In this document: positions 54,628 through 63,357 of the stretch, one piece after another
Position numbering within the stretch: the stretch's first letter is position 1
How the letters are laid out: the number at the start of each line of letters is the position of its first letter
Source: Kordia sp.
Lineage (GTDB): Bacteria > Bacteroidota > Bacteroidia > Flavobacteriales > Flavobacteriaceae
DNA: 64,000 nucleotides
Assembly (NCBI GenBank): GCA_002733415.1
Contig: NVVR01000001.1
Span: forward strand, 134,493-198,492
Direction: 5' to 3'
Position numbers and translations under genes: made by a program
Notes under the pieces: model-generated
The model's database searches: none
The model's input: only the letters and a program-made list of their open reading frames with translations
What the model was told of the DNA's origin: nothing

Positions 54628-55866
54628 TTAAGCTATTGGCACACTCTTTTTCAACTTAATAACTGTTATTTCTGGCCATATCCCTACTCTTCCAGCTAAA
54701 ACATGAAATCCAAAACCTCTATTTACATTTACGTATCGCCCAAATTCTTCATACAATCCCGCCCATTGCTTGTACAAAAAACTAGCAGGACTCCATTTAA
54801 TAAAACCAGGAATTTCAATTCCCGTTTGCATCCCGTGTGTATGACCACTCAAGGTTAACTGATAATTAAAATCATCTCCTTTTACTTCATGCTCCCAATG
54901 TGTAGGGTCGTGACTCATTAAAACTTTAAAGTCTTTCTGATCAACTAAAGCAGATGCCTTGTTTAAATCACCAGATTCCCTATACCCCTTACTCCAATTT
55001 TCAACTCCAACCAATGCTAATTTCTGATTGTCTTTTTCAATAAAACGAGATTCATTCAGTAACAATTCAAATCCTATTTTGGAATGAATACTTTTAATCG
55101 CTTCGAAATTCTTGCGTTTATCATCCTCTCTGCCTTTCCACTCAGCATAATCACCATAATCATGATTTCCTAAAACTGAATACTGCCCAAATGGGGCTTT
55201 TAATTGAGAAAACATTTCAATAAAGTCATTCATTTCGGTTGCCATATCATTTACAAGATCACCTGTAAACAATAATAAATCAGATTTTTGATCAGCTACT
55301 AAATCTAAAGCATATTGAACTTTTGATTTATCGGTAAAACTCCCTGAATGAATGTCAGAAATTTGAGTGATCGTAAACCCATTAAAAGCTTCTGGTAGAT
55401 CATCAAAAGCCAATTCATATTTCAATACTTTAAAATTATACTTTCCTTTAGTAACCCCATATAAAAAAGAAGCGAATGGAATTGCTGCGATACCTAAAGC
55501 AATTTGTGATACAAATTTTCTTCGTCCTGGAATAGATTTTACTTCAGAATTCCCAATCATCCTAATCCCTTTTACAAATACTCGGTATGTATCCTCACCA
55601 AACATACTTATTAATAGGATTAATTTTGGTGACAAAAATATTAGAAGTAATGAAAATGCATATTGATGCCATTTAGTTTGACCTATTGATTCTGAGTTTA
55701 TTAAAAGAATACCAAAAAACAGAAGATAGACTAGTGTCGATATTCCAATCCATATCCAATGATATACTTTTTTCTTTGTCAGTACTTTTAATGCTTGAAA
55801 AGCATAAATTTCTATAAACAAAAACACTATTAACCGGATCAATAACCCAACGATAAGCATTAACAT
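54628..55866 (-). CDS. Membrane-anchored metallophosphoesterase (copy 2)
   Basis: A 412-residue paralogue of the gene at 53273-54508, with the same membrane-then-phosphoesterase layout and near-identical stretches (for example YNFKVLKYELAFDDLPEAF and SDIHSGSFTDKSKVQYA). All metal ligands are kept (DIHSGSF, GDLVND, GNHDYGDY, MSHDPTHW, SGHTHG). Divergence is greatest in the membrane part and around residues 265-300. Both copies therefore look functional. The gap of 119 bp and the separate promoter-like element suggest independent transcription. Confidence 0.88.
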   Translation of the reverse strand: MLMLIVGLLIRLIVFLFIEIYAFQALKVLTKKKVYHWIWIGISTLVYLLFFGILLINSESIGQTKWHQYAFSLLLIFLSPKLILLISMFGEDTYRVFVKGIRMIGNSEVKSIPGRRKFVSQIALGIAAIPFASFLYGVTKGKYNFKVLKYELAFDDLPEAFNGFTITQISDIHSGSFTDKSKVQYALDLVADQKSDLLLFTGDLVNDMATEMNDFIEMFSQLKAPFGQYSVLGNHDYGDYAEWKGREDDKRKNFEAIKSIHSKIGFELLLNESRFIEKDNQKLALVGVENWSKGYRESGDLNKASALVDQKDFKVLMSHDPTHWEHEVKGDDFNYQLTLSGHTHGMQTGIEIPGFIKWSPASFLYKQWAGLYEEFGRYVNVNRGFGFHVLAGRVGIWPEITVIKLKKSVPIA

Positions 55867-55883
55867 ATTTTTTTGAATTTTAA

Positions 55884-55891
55884 CAAAAATA
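55884..55891 (-). promoter_or_regulatory. Putative -7 element of metallophosphoesterase copy 2
   Basis: On the minus strand TATTTTTG fits TAnnTTTG, 17 bp before the start; same position as in copy 1, in a conserved stretch containing ATTTTAATTCTATAAAAATT. Confidence 0.45.
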
Positions 55892-55991
55892 CTAAATTAA
55901 CATCCCTACCGATTTTAATTCTATAAAAATTAACATCTGAATGCTCATTTCATTTTTATATTTTTACCTTTCAGAATTCAATTTTTCAATT

Positions 55992-58826
55992 ATGTCAGCA
56001 GAAAAAAGAGTGTTTTTATTAGATGCATTTGCATTGATATTTCGTGGGTATTACGCCCTTATAAAAAACCCAAGAATCACTTCAAAAGGAATGGATGTTT
56101 CTGCTATAATGGGTTTTACAAATTCGTTATTTGAAATACTCCGAAAGGACAAACCTGAATACTTAGCAGTTTGTTTTGATAAAAAAGGAAGTGCATTACG
56201 AAGAGAGCTTTTTCCAGAATATAAAGCGAATAGGCAAGAAACTCCTGAAGCTATTAAAATTGCTGTACCTATCATCCAAGAGATACTAAAAGCAATGAAT
56301 ATTCCGATTATTGAAGTTGCTGGATTTGAAGCAGATGATTTAATAGGTACTTTAGCGAAACAAGCTGAAAAAGAAGGGTTTAAAACCTACATGGTTACTC
56401 CTGATAAGGATTTTGCACAATTGGTTTCTGAAAATATATTTATGTACCGTCCAGCAAGAATGGGGAATGGTATTGAAATATGGGGAATCCCGGAAGTTCA
56501 AGCTCGTTTTGAAGTGGAACGTCCGGAACAAGTTATTGATTACTTAGGAATGATGGGAGACGCTGTAGATAACATCCCTGGATTACCTGGAGTTGGTGAT
56601 AAAACTGCTAAGAAATTCCTGAAGCAATATGGTTCTATGGAAAATTTATTAGCCAATACTGCCGATTTGAAAGGGAAAATGAAAGAAAAAATTGAGGCTA
56701 ATAAGGAGCTTGGGTTGCTTTCAAAAAAACTTGCTACTATTATACTTGATTGCCCAGTAAATTTTAATGCTAAAGAGTTTTATGTTTCTAAACCAAATAC
56801 TGAAGATGTTACCTCATTATTCCAGGAGTTAGAATTCAGGCGTTTGCAAACAACTTTTGAAAAAATTTATGGTTTAACAACAGCTACTCCTGAAAAAACA
56901 AATATAGAAAAACCTGCTTCAACGAAAAAAGAAGCTAGCAATCAAAATGATTCTCAGTTTTCATTATTTGGAGGGAACATCGCTTCTGACGAAAACAATA
57001 CGGTTATTTCTGGTTATAAAACAGCAGAAAACACACCTCACGTATATCAATTTATTGACACTGACTTTGCAAGAAAATTATTCTTACAACAATTAATGAA
57101 ACAAACCTCTGTTTGTTTTGATACGGAAACAACTAGCTTAAATACTTTTGAAGCTGAATTAGTTGGAATATCATTTTCATGGGAAGCTCACAAAGGGTAT
57201 TATATCCCGTTTCCAGAAGATCAAGAAAAAACACAGGAATTAATTGAAGAGTTAAGATCATTCTTTGAAGCGGAACAGATTGAAAAAATTGCACACAATA
57301 TTAAATACGACGCTAAGGTATTAGACAAATATAACATCACCGTAAAAGGGAAGTTGTTTGATACTATGTTGGCACATTACCTTATAAATCCAGATATGCG
57401 TCATAACATGGATGTGCTTTCAGAAACGTACCTAAATTATCAGCCAATACCAATTGAAAGTTTAATTGGTAAAAAAGGAAAAAATCAAAAATCATTCAGA
57501 ACTGTTGCTTTAAAAGATCAAACAGAATATGGGGTTGAAGATGCTGATGTAACTTTTCAGTTGAAACAACTATTTGAAGAGAAACTGATTGAAACTGACA
57601 CTAAAAAGCTATTTGATGAAATTGAAATGCCATTGGTTCCTGTGCTTACTGCAATGGAATTAGAAGGTGTCAATTTAGATGTAAATTTCTTAGGGAGTTT
57701 ATCTGACGATTTATCAAAGGACATCAAGGAGTTAGAAACAGCAATTTATAAAACTGCCGATAAAGAATTCAACTTAGCTTCTCCTAGACAATTAGGAATT
57801 GTATTATTCGAAGACTTAAAATTAGTAGATAAACCAAAGAAAACTAAAACTGGTCAATACTCTACTTCAGAGGATGTATTGAGCAAACTTGACGAACATC
57901 AAATTATCCAAGACATTTCAGCTTGGAGAAGTTTAATCAAACTGCAAAACACCTATGTTGATGCATTGCCTACACAAGTAAATGCAATAACAAATAGAAT
58001 TCATACTGATTACCATCAAGCAGTAGCTGCTACTGGGCGTTTGAGTTCTAATAATCCGAATTTACAGAATATTCCTATTCGTACAGAACGTGGTAGACAA
58101 GTTCGTAAAGCATTTGTACCTAGAGATGAAAATCATATTCTTGTTGCTGCAGATTATTCTCAAATTGAATTGCGAATTATAGCCGCTTTAAGCGAGGACG
58201 AAAACATGATTGAATCTTTTGTTAACGGAGAGGATTTCCACGCTTCAACTGCTGCTAAAGTATTTGACATTCCATTAGAAGAGGTGACTCGTGAACAGCG
58301 AGGTAATGCTAAAGCCGTTAACTTCGGGATTATTTATGGTCAAGGTGCTTTTACGCTAGCGCAACAGCAAAAAATATCGCGTAAAGAAGCAAAAGAATTA
58401 ATTGACAACTACTATAAAACCTATCCGAAACTAAAAGCATACATGGCCAGTCAAGTGGATTTTGCAAGAGATAACGGTTATGTAGAAACCATTTCACAAC
58501 GCCGTAGGTACTTGAAAAACATCAACTCACAAAACGGAATTGTGCGTGCTGCTGATGAGCGAAATGCTGTAAACGCACCAGTACAAGGAAGTGCTGCAGA
58601 TATTATTAAAATTGCTATGATTAATATTCATGCCATTTTAAACAAAGAAAATTACCAATCAAAAATGTTGCTTCAAGTACATGATGAATTGGTTTTTGAT
58701 GTTATTAAAAACGAAGAAGATAAACTGAAAAACATGGTAAAGTCGGAAATGGAAAACGCTTTTAAAATGTTAGTACCATTAGATGTTGAAGTTGGACAAG
58801 GAGACAACTGGTTACAAGCTCATTAA
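55992..58826 (+). CDS. polA: DNA polymerase I
   Basis: A 944-residue family A polymerase for repair and Okazaki-fragment processing. The 5'-3' exonuclease domain (1 to about 290) shows LLDAFALIFRGYYA, EADDLIGTLA, MGDAVDNIPGLPGVGDKTA. The 3'-5' proofreading domain (about 345-530) keeps all motifs: DTETTSL, HNIKYDAK, YGVEDADV. The polymerase domain has DYSQIELRIIAAL (motif A), RGNAKAVNFGIIYG (motif B) and LLQVHDELVFDV (motif C). The ATG at 55992 (MSAEKRVFLLDAFALIF) is preferred to an in-frame codon at 55941 that would add 17 non-conserved residues. Confidence 0.96.
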   Translation: MSAEKRVFLLDAFALIFRGYYALIKNPRITSKGMDVSAIMGFTNSLFEILRKDKPEYLAVCFDKKGSALRRELFPEYKANRQETPEAIKIAVPIIQEILKAMNIPIIEVAGFEADDLIGTLAKQAEKEGFKTYMVTPDKDFAQLVSENIFMYRPARMGNGIEIWGIPEVQARFEVERPEQVIDYLGMMGDAVDNIPGLPGVGDKTAKKFLKQYGSMENLLANTADLKGKMKEKIEANKELGLLSKKLATIILDCPVNFNAKEFYVSKPNTEDVTSLFQELEFRRLQTTFEKIYGLTTATPEKTNIEKPASTKKEASNQNDSQFSLFGGNIASDENNTVISGYKTAENTPHVYQFIDTDFARKLFLQQLMKQTSVCFDTETTSLNTFEAELVGISFSWEAHKGYYIPFPEDQEKTQELIEELRSFFEAEQIEKIAHNIKYDAKVLDKYNITVKGKLFDTMLAHYLINPDMRHNMDVLSETYLNYQPIPIESLIGKKGKNQKSFRTVALKDQTEYGVEDADVTFQLKQLFEEKLIETDTKKLFDEIEMPLVPVLTAMELEGVNLDVNFLGSLSDDLSKDIKELETAIYKTADKEFNLASPRQLGIVLFEDLKLVDKPKKTKTGQYSTSEDVLSKLDEHQIIQDISAWRSLIKLQNTYVDALPTQVNAITNRIHTDYHQAVAATGRLSSNNPNLQNIPIRTERGRQVRKAFVPRDENHILVAADYSQIELRIIAALSEDENMIESFVNGEDFHASTAAKVFDIPLEEVTREQRGNAKAVNFGIIYGQGAFTLAQQQKISRKEAKELIDNYYKTYPKLKAYMASQVDFARDNGYVETISQRRRYLKNINSQNGIVRAADERNAVNAPVQGSAADIIKIAMINIHAILNKENYQSKMLLQVHDELVFDVIKNEEDKLKNMVKSEMENAFKMLVPLDVEVGQGDNWLQAH

Positions 58827-58887
58827 TTTACCAGTGGGTTTAGCCTTTAACAATTTCCTTTTTTAATAAAAATAACATTGAATTACA

Positions 58888-59085
58888 CTAGGTGTGTTCG
58901 ATTTCTTCAAAAACAATTTTATAAGCGGCACCTTGTTGTTCAAGCAACTCCAAGGTGCCGTTTAGTTGTCTTACGAAAATAGAGGCTAGTTTAGTTCCAA
59001 TACCTTTTGATTCACCATTTTTAACATAACCCGATCTGTTATCCGTAATTATAATTTCGTGTTTTTTATCATGAAGCCTCTTCAT
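58888..59085 (-). pseudogene. Orphan C-terminal fragment of array-type histidine kinase
   Basis: The last about 65 residues of a HATPase_c domain: KKHEIIITDNRSGYV (G1 box, with DNGxG changed to DNRSG), ESKGIGTKLASIF (G2) and VRQLNGTLELLEQQGAAYK to the stop. Strand and word choice match the tails of the ten kinases 30-50 kb away (GLGTKLIHIFTRQLNG, GTVYKLVF). Nothing upstream encodes the rest of a kinase. A displaced remnant of the family, not a functional gene. Confidence 0.75.
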
Positions 59086-59184
59086 TACAATGCTAAAAGA
59101 TAATATTCAAGTTTAGGTTGTATATCTCCACTAGAACGGAATTAAAATTAAAGGGTTTTAATAATAATGTGGCTTGATAAAATT

Positions 59185-59415
59185 AGTCACAAATTCACTA
59201 GGTACTCCAAAGTTTAATATGTAATCATACAGGATTTCTACAAGGTAGAAAATCTTCAATAGTCATTTCAGGTATAAATCCTTTTGATGCTCCTATTTTA
59301 GTTTTATATTGTTTTTTTTTCTTCAAAAAAAATGTACCCGTTCGTTTACTGTTTTATGTGAAGTGATATAAAAAATAATCAAGCATTCCTTTCGGAAGGA
59401 AATATTTATCTAATT
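59185..59415 (-). pseudogene. Decayed ISAon1-type transposase N-terminal ORF
   Basis: Within the 435-bp gene-free stretch 59086-59520 the minus strand reads FLPKGMLDYFF...IFFEEKKQYKTK...ASKGFIPEMTIEDFLPCRNPV, then a stop and LHIK. The pattern LPEGLLDYF, YLEEKN, SKGFxPExTIQDFPxRGKAV, YLHIKRRRW is that of the small first ORF of ISAon1-family elements. The fragment is frame-broken and its partner ORF is absent. The remainder of the stretch shows nothing I recognise. Confidence 0.55.
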
Positions 59416-59520
59416 ATGTGTCCAGGAGCCCTGTTTTATTAGAGCAAAGTAAAGTTTTTTATATGTTTCTCCCCAAGAATTATAGTTGATCTGATTTAAA
59501 CCTGAAAAGAGTAGTATAGT

Positions 59521-60879
59521 TTATTGCTTTATAGCACATCGCTTTTTGATAGTCAGGGTTTTTAATTCTGGTCTTTGGTCTAAAATCCAATTACTATGGG
59601 TAAAAGTATTCCATTCAACGGCGGTAAGGTCAATTCCCGGGTCAATAAACGGAGTGTATTTTCCGCCGTTTACACTAATATTACTATTTATGGCGTAAAT
59701 TTCAACAGACTTTCCTTCGGTTTCGTATTTCTTTTTTAAATGTTGAATGAATTGCCATATAACGTCTGGTTTGGTTGCTAATAGTCTAGCTTGTTTTGGG
59801 CTAACTAATTTGTAATGTGGTATGAGTGTTGTTTTTCCTGTTTCTTTGTCTATCACTTTGTAGCTGATGCGTCCTGATTTTGTACGTAACATCATACGCC
59901 AACTTAAACGATGTCCTTCTTCGGTACGTAAAACATCACCTGGTATAAACCAATGGCGAATTGGAAGGAATAATTGAATACAGAAATACATGAATAGTAT
60001 TGGTTTAAGTGTCGATGCTGTTTTTGGAATGATAACTTCATCTGAAGTATAATAAGGTTTTCGTTTTAAAAAGATGTTATGTATTGTTTTTGCTTCAAAA
60101 AAGAATAAGCAAAATGCGAGGGATAAAAACGGAAATATCCCTACTTGAAAAACGATTGCATTAAACATGTGAAAGAAAATCCCGGCGATAAAGGCTAGTT
60201 TTCTAGTGGGTTTAAATAGCAATAAAGGTATGATGAGTCCGTCAAAAGCAATTCCCCCATAAGCTAAAATATAATGCACCCAGGTTTGTTGTAAAAGATC
60301 GCCCACAACATAGTAATGCTCTTTAGCCATCATTAATTGCTTTATGACTGAGGTGTTTAGCCAGTCAGGGTATAGTTTAGCAATAGCCCCATAGGTGTAT
60401 ACTAGTGCCATTTGAGCGATGAAAATCCATTTTGCCCAATTAGGCATTTTATAAGATGTGATTTCTGGTTTGAGCTTGGCGTCAATAGATAAATATTTAT
60501 TTGCTGGAACAATACACATAAATAATGAAATTAAAATCAGCAAATAATAATGATTGTTATAGGAGGCTTTTTGCATTAAATACGTTGCCGTCCAGAGTAA
60601 TGTGAAACCAATTATACTCCATCGGTATTTGTAACCGATCATTACAAAAAAACCGCATATCCCCATGATCAGGTAATAAAAATACATCCCGTTCCCTGGT
60701 AAAGGTTGTAGCCATTCAAAGCCAATTACGGTAAAGGTAAATTCTGGGTCAATAAGTGTTCGTTTTACCCATCCAGTAAAGATTGCTCCTACGGATTCTA
60801 AAAAAATTAAGAGTCCGAATATGATTCGAAATACGATTAAAGATGAATTATCTATTTGTTTGAATAAAAACTTATTCAT
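59521..60879 (-). CDS. HTTM-domain membrane protein (gamma-carboxylase-like)
   Basis: A 452-residue membrane protein with an HTTM (horizontally transferred transmembrane) domain, the family that includes vitamin K-dependent gamma-glutamyl carboxylase. About seven hydrophobic helices span 15-305; SLIVFRIIFGLLIFLE, FLYPLPIP-like EWLQPLPGNGMYF and LVYTYGAIAKLYPDWL (with the Lys-Leu context of the carboxylase active site region) are visible. A soluble beta-rich tail (HRLSWRMMLRTKSGRISYKV) follows. Whether it carboxylates proteins here is unknown. The ATG at 60879 (MNKFLFKQIDNSS) overlaps the end of ribF by 8 bp; a TTG at 60888 is less likely. Confidence 0.82.
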   Translation of the reverse strand: MNKFLFKQIDNSSLIVFRIIFGLLIFLESVGAIFTGWVKRTLIDPEFTFTVIGFEWLQPLPGNGMYFYYLIMGICGFFVMIGYKYRWSIIGFTLLWTATYLMQKASYNNHYYLLILISLFMCIVPANKYLSIDAKLKPEITSYKMPNWAKWIFIAQMALVYTYGAIAKLYPDWLNTSVIKQLMMAKEHYYVVGDLLQQTWVHYILAYGGIAFDGLIIPLLLFKPTRKLAFIAGIFFHMFNAIVFQVGIFPFLSLAFCLFFFEAKTIHNIFLKRKPYYTSDEVIIPKTASTLKPILFMYFCIQLFLPIRHWFIPGDVLRTEEGHRLSWRMMLRTKSGRISYKVIDKETGKTTLIPHYKLVSPKQARLLATKPDVIWQFIQHLKKKYETEGKSVEIYAINSNISVNGGKYTPFIDPGIDLTAVEWNTFTHSNWILDQRPELKTLTIKKRCAIKQ

Positions 60880-61804
60880 TAGTTTCAAAATAAGTTAACG
60901 CTTCTTCTTTGTCTTTTTTTAATTGAGATTGTAGTGTTTCAATAGAATCAAATTTCTGCTCGTCTCTAATTCGTTTTAAAATGGATACAGAAATTTCTTT
61001 ATGATAAATATCCTTATTGAAATTAAATAAATGAATTTCAATACTTTGCACAGTTCCGTTAACAGTAGGGTTATTGCCGATATTCATCATTCCTAAATAA
61101 GTGCTATTATCTACGGTTGCTTTGGCAATATAGACCCCGTTTTTAGGAATCATTTTATATTCCTCAGCAATGCTAATATTTGCAGTGGGGAAGTGTATTG
61201 TTTTTCCAATTCCTTTTCCTCTGGTAATAGTTCCTCTTAATTGAAATTCAGTACCGAGGTATGAGTTTGCTGTTTGTAAGTTGCCTTCTTCTAATGCTTT
61301 TCTTATTTTTGTAGAGCTTACTGATACGGTATTAATATCTTGGACTGAGATCTCTTCAACCGTAAAACCGTAAATTTCTCCAAATTCTTTTAGGTTGTCA
61401 ATATTAGCAGTTCTGTTACGTCCAAACCGATGGTCGTAACCAACAATAATGTGTTTTACATTAAGTTGGTGTACTAGGATATCACGTACAAATTCTGTTG
61501 CTGAAAGACGAGAGAATTCTTTTGAAAAAGGTTGGATAATGAGGTTGTCAAGTCCTAAATTGTTTAGGATATCGGCACGTTCATCAATTGTGTGAATTAA
61601 TTTAATATTAGAGTCTTTTTGCAACACCATTCTTGGGTGGGGAAAAAAGGTCAATACTAATGATTCTAACTGCTGATTTTTAGCGGTGTGAATAAGTCGA
61701 TCTAATATTTTTTTATGCCCAATATGTATGCCGTCAAAAGTTCCAATAGTTAATACTGTTGGGTTTTTTGAAGTAAAAGATTCAATAGAATGAAATGTTT
61801 TCAT
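60872..61804 (-). CDS. ribF: Bifunctional riboflavin kinase/FAD synthetase
   Basis: A 310-residue enzyme that phosphorylates riboflavin to FMN and adenylates FMN to FAD. The FAD synthetase domain (1 to about 165) has TIGTFDGIHIGHKKIL (HxGH nucleotidyltransferase motif), FFPHPRMVL, VGYDHRFGRNR and VSVSSTKIRKAL. The kinase domain (about 180-305) has RGTITRGKGIGKTIHFPTAN and YLGMMNIGNNPT, with E in SIEIHLFNF as the catalytic base. Length is normal. Overlaps the HTTM gene, so the two are likely co-translated. Confidence 0.95.
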   Translation of the reverse strand: MKTFHSIESFTSKNPTVLTIGTFDGIHIGHKKILDRLIHTAKNQQLESLVLTFFPHPRMVLQKDSNIKLIHTIDERADILNNLGLDNLIIQPFSKEFSRLSATEFVRDILVHQLNVKHIIVGYDHRFGRNRTANIDNLKEFGEIYGFTVEEISVQDINTVSVSSTKIRKALEEGNLQTANSYLGTEFQLRGTITRGKGIGKTIHFPTANISIAEEYKMIPKNGVYIAKATVDNSTYLGMMNIGNNPTVNGTVQSIEIHLFNFNKDIYHKEISVSILKRIRDEQKFDSIETLQSQLKKDKEEALTYFETNE

Positions 61805-61825
61805 AATAGAATTCTAGGGTGCTTT

Positions 61826-61851
61826 TTTATCACTAAAAATTAAGTGATAAA
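61826..61851. promoter_or_regulatory. Dyad in ribF upstream region
   Basis: TTTATCACT and AGTGATAAA are perfect 9-bp inverted arms with an 8-base gap, 22 bp upstream of the ribF start and downstream of pth. A third AGTGATAA copy lies near 61865. It lacks a T tail for either strand's obvious termination, so an operator is as likely as a terminator. No FMN riboswitch pattern is seen. Confidence 0.4.
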
Positions 61852-61876
61852 GATAAAAAATTATTAGTGATAACAC

Positions 61877-62509
61877 CTATTTTCCATTAAAGCTATTCAT
61901 GGTGTTGTTCATGCCGCCAAGACCAAATGATTTTATAATTTCAATAGATTTGTCTAGACGCTCAGAAAGCTTGTCGTTCTCTTCAGTAGTCCAGTTTCCT
62001 AAAACATAATCTACCTGGCGTCCTTTACTAAATTCATCACTTATGCCAAATCGAAACCTATTGTATTTAGTAGTTTGTAATTGTAGCTGTGTGTCTTTTA
62101 GTCCGTTATGTCCGCCATCACTTCCTTTTAGTTTAATACGGAAGGATCCAAAGGGTAAGTTTAAGTCATCAGTGATGACTAATAGGTTTTCCAAAGGGAT
62201 GTTTTCTTTGGTTAGCCAATACTTAATTGCTTTGCCACTCAAATTCATATATGTAGAAGGCTTTAGTAATAGAAAGCTTCGTCCTTTAATTTTGTAAGTA
62301 GTTAATGCACCCAATTTTTGTGTTTCAAAAGTTAAGGCTTCTTCTTTTGCAAAATGATCTAATACTTTAAAGCCAATATTGTGGCGTGTGTTTTCATATT
62401 CACTCCCAATATTTCCTAAACCTACAATTAAGAATTTTTTCATACGATCTGTTTCTTCTAATAAAAGCGTTTCTTTTCGTTTAAATATATTAAAGAGCCA
62501 TTGAAACAT
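61877..62509 (-). CDS. pth: Peptidyl-tRNA hydrolase
   Basis: A 210-residue enzyme that frees tRNA from stalled peptidyl-tRNA. It has FLIVGLGNIGSEYENTRHNIGF with the catalytic His, LLLKPSTYMNLSGKA, and TDDLNLPFGSFRIKLKGSDGGHNGLKD. An N-terminal extension of 22 residues (MFQWLFNIFKRKETLLLEE) precedes the usual start MKKFLIVGLGN; translation may therefore begin at the Met at 62441-62443 instead. No neighbour overlaps to decide it. Confidence 0.95.
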   Translation of the reverse strand: MFQWLFNIFKRKETLLLEETDRMKKFLIVGLGNIGSEYENTRHNIGFKVLDHFAKEEALTFETQKLGALTTYKIKGRSFLLLKPSTYMNLSGKAIKYWLTKENIPLENLLVITDDLNLPFGSFRIKLKGSDGGHNGLKDTQLQLQTTKYNRFRFGISDEFSKGRQVDYVLGNWTTEENDKLSERLDKSIEIIKSFGLGGMNNTMNSFNGK

Positions 62510-62569
62510 GCTATCTATTTTAATTCAACTGTGAGTTTAATATCACATATTAATTTTATGTAAAAATAA

Positions 62570-62601
62570 AAAAAGCATTCAACAAATGTTGAATGCTTTT
62601 T
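62570..62601. terminator. Terminator downstream of rplY
   Basis: AAAAAGCATTCAACA and its exact complement (15-bp arms, 2-base centre) with A and T runs at the ends. It lies 23 bp after the rplY stop and terminates that gene on the minus strand. Confidence 0.85.
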
Positions 62602-62624
62602 AATAAAATTTTATGAGCTATAAA

Positions 62625-63248
62625 TTACTCTGCAGCAACTTCTGCGGCTGGAGAGTCAGAATTAGCTTCTGCTTTAGCTTCGTCTTGTGCAGCTTTCATT
62701 GCAGCTCTAGATACTCTTACTTGAGCAACAACAGTGTTTTCTGGTTGTAAGAATGTGTAGTTTTCGTTAGCGAATTCACTAACAACTAGTTTACTTCCAA
62801 TATTTAATTCAGAAACATTAGCTTCGATAAAATCAGGTAAGTTAGCTGGTAAAGCTCTTACTCTTAATTTACGTTGGTTACGGCTTAAAACCCCACCTGC
62901 CATTACACCAGGAGCACTTCCAATAATGTTTACAGGAATGTTCATAGAAACTTCTTTATCATCAAATAACTGGTAAAAATCTATGTGTAAGATTTTGTCA
63001 GATACTGGGTGGAATTGAATGTCTTGTAATATAGCGTTTAAAGTAGTTCCGTTATCTAAAGCAATCACAACAGTGTGCGCGTTAGGAGTGTAAACTAATT
63101 TAGAAAATGCTAATTCTGCTGCTGAGAAATGCACTGCTTTGTCTCCTCCGTATACTACGCAAGGTACCATTCCAGCATTACGTAAGGCTTTAGTAGAAAC
63201 TTTACCTACGCTTTCTCTTTGTGATCCGTTGATTGTAATTGATTTCAT
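62625..63248 (-). CDS. rplY: 50S ribosomal protein L25/general stress protein Ctc
   Basis: A 207-residue long-form L25 (CTC/TL5 type) that binds 5S rRNA. The L25 domain (1 to about 90) has [30 protein letters not shown] and [10 protein letters not shown]-like [13 protein letters not shown]. The C-terminal TL5 domain (about 95-180) has [17 protein letters not shown] and [14 protein letters not shown]. The tail after residue 185 is Ala/Glu-rich ([18 protein letters not shown]), common in Bacteroidota homologues. Preceded by a good promoter and followed by a strong terminator. The prs gene lies upstream on the same strand. Confidence 0.95.
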   Translation of the reverse strand: MKSITINGSQRESVGKVSTKALRNAGMVPCVVYGGDKAVHFSAAELAFSKLVYTPNAHTVVIALDNGTTLNAILQDIQFHPVSDKILHIDFYQLFDDKEVSMNIPVNIIGSAPGVMAGGVLSRNQRKLRVRALPANLPDFIEANVSELNIGSKLVVSEFANENYTFLQPENTVVAQVRVSRAAMKAAQDEAKAEANSDSPAAEVAAE

Positions 63249-63293
63249 TTTGTATATTTAAATGATTATTAATGTCCTTAATTTAAGGGACGG

Positions 63294-63324
63294 CAAATGT
63301 AAGTTAATTATTATCTATAGCAAA
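63294..63324 (-). promoter_or_regulatory. Promoter of rplY
   Basis: On the minus strand TTTG (63321-63324), 19 bp, TACATTTG (63294-63301): an exact Bacteroidota -33/-7 promoter, 45 bp upstream of the rplY start and downstream of the prs stop. Confidence 0.72.
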
Positions 63325-63357
63325 ATACTTGAATAGTAAATTGTAGCTCAATATTGG

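Noticed and set aside
55941-55991. Upstream start for polA
   Set aside because: Adds 17 hydrophobic residues that no polA needs; MSAEKRVFLLDAFALIF at 55992 is the family start.
61805-61876. FMN riboswitch upstream of ribF
   Set aside because: The 72-bp gap is too short and lacks the conserved RFN-element stems; only a simple AT-rich dyad is present.
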